The position numbers and the translations under genes were made by a program. The notes under the pieces are model-generated. The model had not been told where the DNA came from and made no database searches. It worked only from the letters and a program-made list of their open reading frames with translations. DNA of 5,868 nucleotides from the NCBI GenBank assembly GCA_005789055.1, contig SYAA01000259.1:1-5868 (forward strand), in the 5' to 3' direction. Shown here piece after piece: positions 5,734 through 5,868 of this stretch. Within the stretch, counting starts at the first letter, position 1. The number at the start of each line of letters is the position of its first letter. The DNA is from Actinomycetota bacterium (GTDB lineage Bacteria > Actinomycetota > Actinomycetes > Mycobacteriales > Mycobacteriaceae).

Positions 5734-5868
5734 GTGGGCATACGCTTCGGGTCCACCAGAGCCCTTGCCGTCGCGGGCGTTCTCGCCTCGACCGGCGGCG
5801 CTGTCGTGGGCGCTCGCAACCTACTGACCGGTCAGGCCGAGCAGGCCCGCAATGTCATTCCCAAAGCC
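5734..5868 (+). CDS. N-terminus of a putative exported/membrane-anchored SGNH (GDSL) hydrolase, Rv1075c-like (3' end outside window)
   Basis: The reading frame is open from GTG 5734 to the right edge (45 codons). It begins MGIRFGSTRALAVAGVLAS and ends near ARNVIPKA. A basic N-terminus followed by a hydrophobic stretch at about 9-25 looks like a signal anchor or signal peptide, after which comes a hydrophilic segment leading to an IPK motif. An in-frame TGA at 5713-5715 and the lack of another start codon make GTG the first possible start. A GAGAGG at 5714-5719 is a weak, distant SD (14 bases). The identity rests mainly on position: in M. tuberculosis the gene divergent from lipU is Rv1075c, a GDSL-type esterase, and the N-terminal pattern agrees with what I recall of it. 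The catalytic blocks lie outside the window, so the enzyme family is not shown here. Confidence 0.65.
   Translation, partial: MGIRFGSTRALAVAGVLASTGGAVVGARNLLTGQAEQARNVIPKA

Overview
The window is GC-rich, with strong G/C preference at third codon positions. Its gene content and order point to a mycobacterium (Mycobacterium sensu lato, probably a Mycolicibacterium-type or other non-tuberculous species). The order metB - proline-rich membrane protein - cbs - lipU - divergent Rv1075c-like gene mirrors the M. tuberculosis Rv1079-Rv1075c neighbourhood. That comparison is from memory, not from a search.

Layout, read in the direction of transcription of the main cluster (minus strand, right to left): lipU, an HSL-family alpha/beta hydrolase (4411-5541); a DUF808/YedI-family multi-pass membrane protein (3388-4344); cbs, cystathionine beta-synthase with two C-terminal CBS domains (1966-3360); a proline/glycine/tyrosine-rich membrane protein (923-1921); and metB, a cystathionine gamma-synthase/lyase-family PLP enzyme cut off by the left edge (1-887). 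The gaps are 66, 27, 44 and 35 nt with no convincing terminator, so these five genes probably form one operon. To the right, a 186-192 nt divergent intergenic region separates lipU from a plus-strand gene (5734 to the right edge) that starts with a signal-anchor-like segment and looks like the start of the Rv1075c-type exported SGNH/GDSL hydrolase.

Functionally, cbs and metB are the two halves of transsulfuration: homocysteine plus serine to cystathionine, and cystathionine formation from an activated homoserine or its cleavage. The esterase and the two membrane proteins have no evident enzymatic link to that pathway. Relative to M. tuberculosis as I remember it, two things differ. A DUF808 gene sits between lipU and cbs. 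The proline-rich protein beside metB has a membrane domain that does not look like the RDD domain of the M. tuberculosis Pra antigen.

This is mostly a conserved housekeeping region. I see no mobile element, CRISPR array, RNA gene or defence system. The points worth a second look are small: a stop-codon hairpin and possible anti-Shine-Dalgarno between lipU and the DUF808 gene, an SD-less cbs start behind a minimal start-stop codon pair, a Thr/Ser-Pro-Lys repeat tail on LipU, and in-frame repeats in the proline-rich gene.
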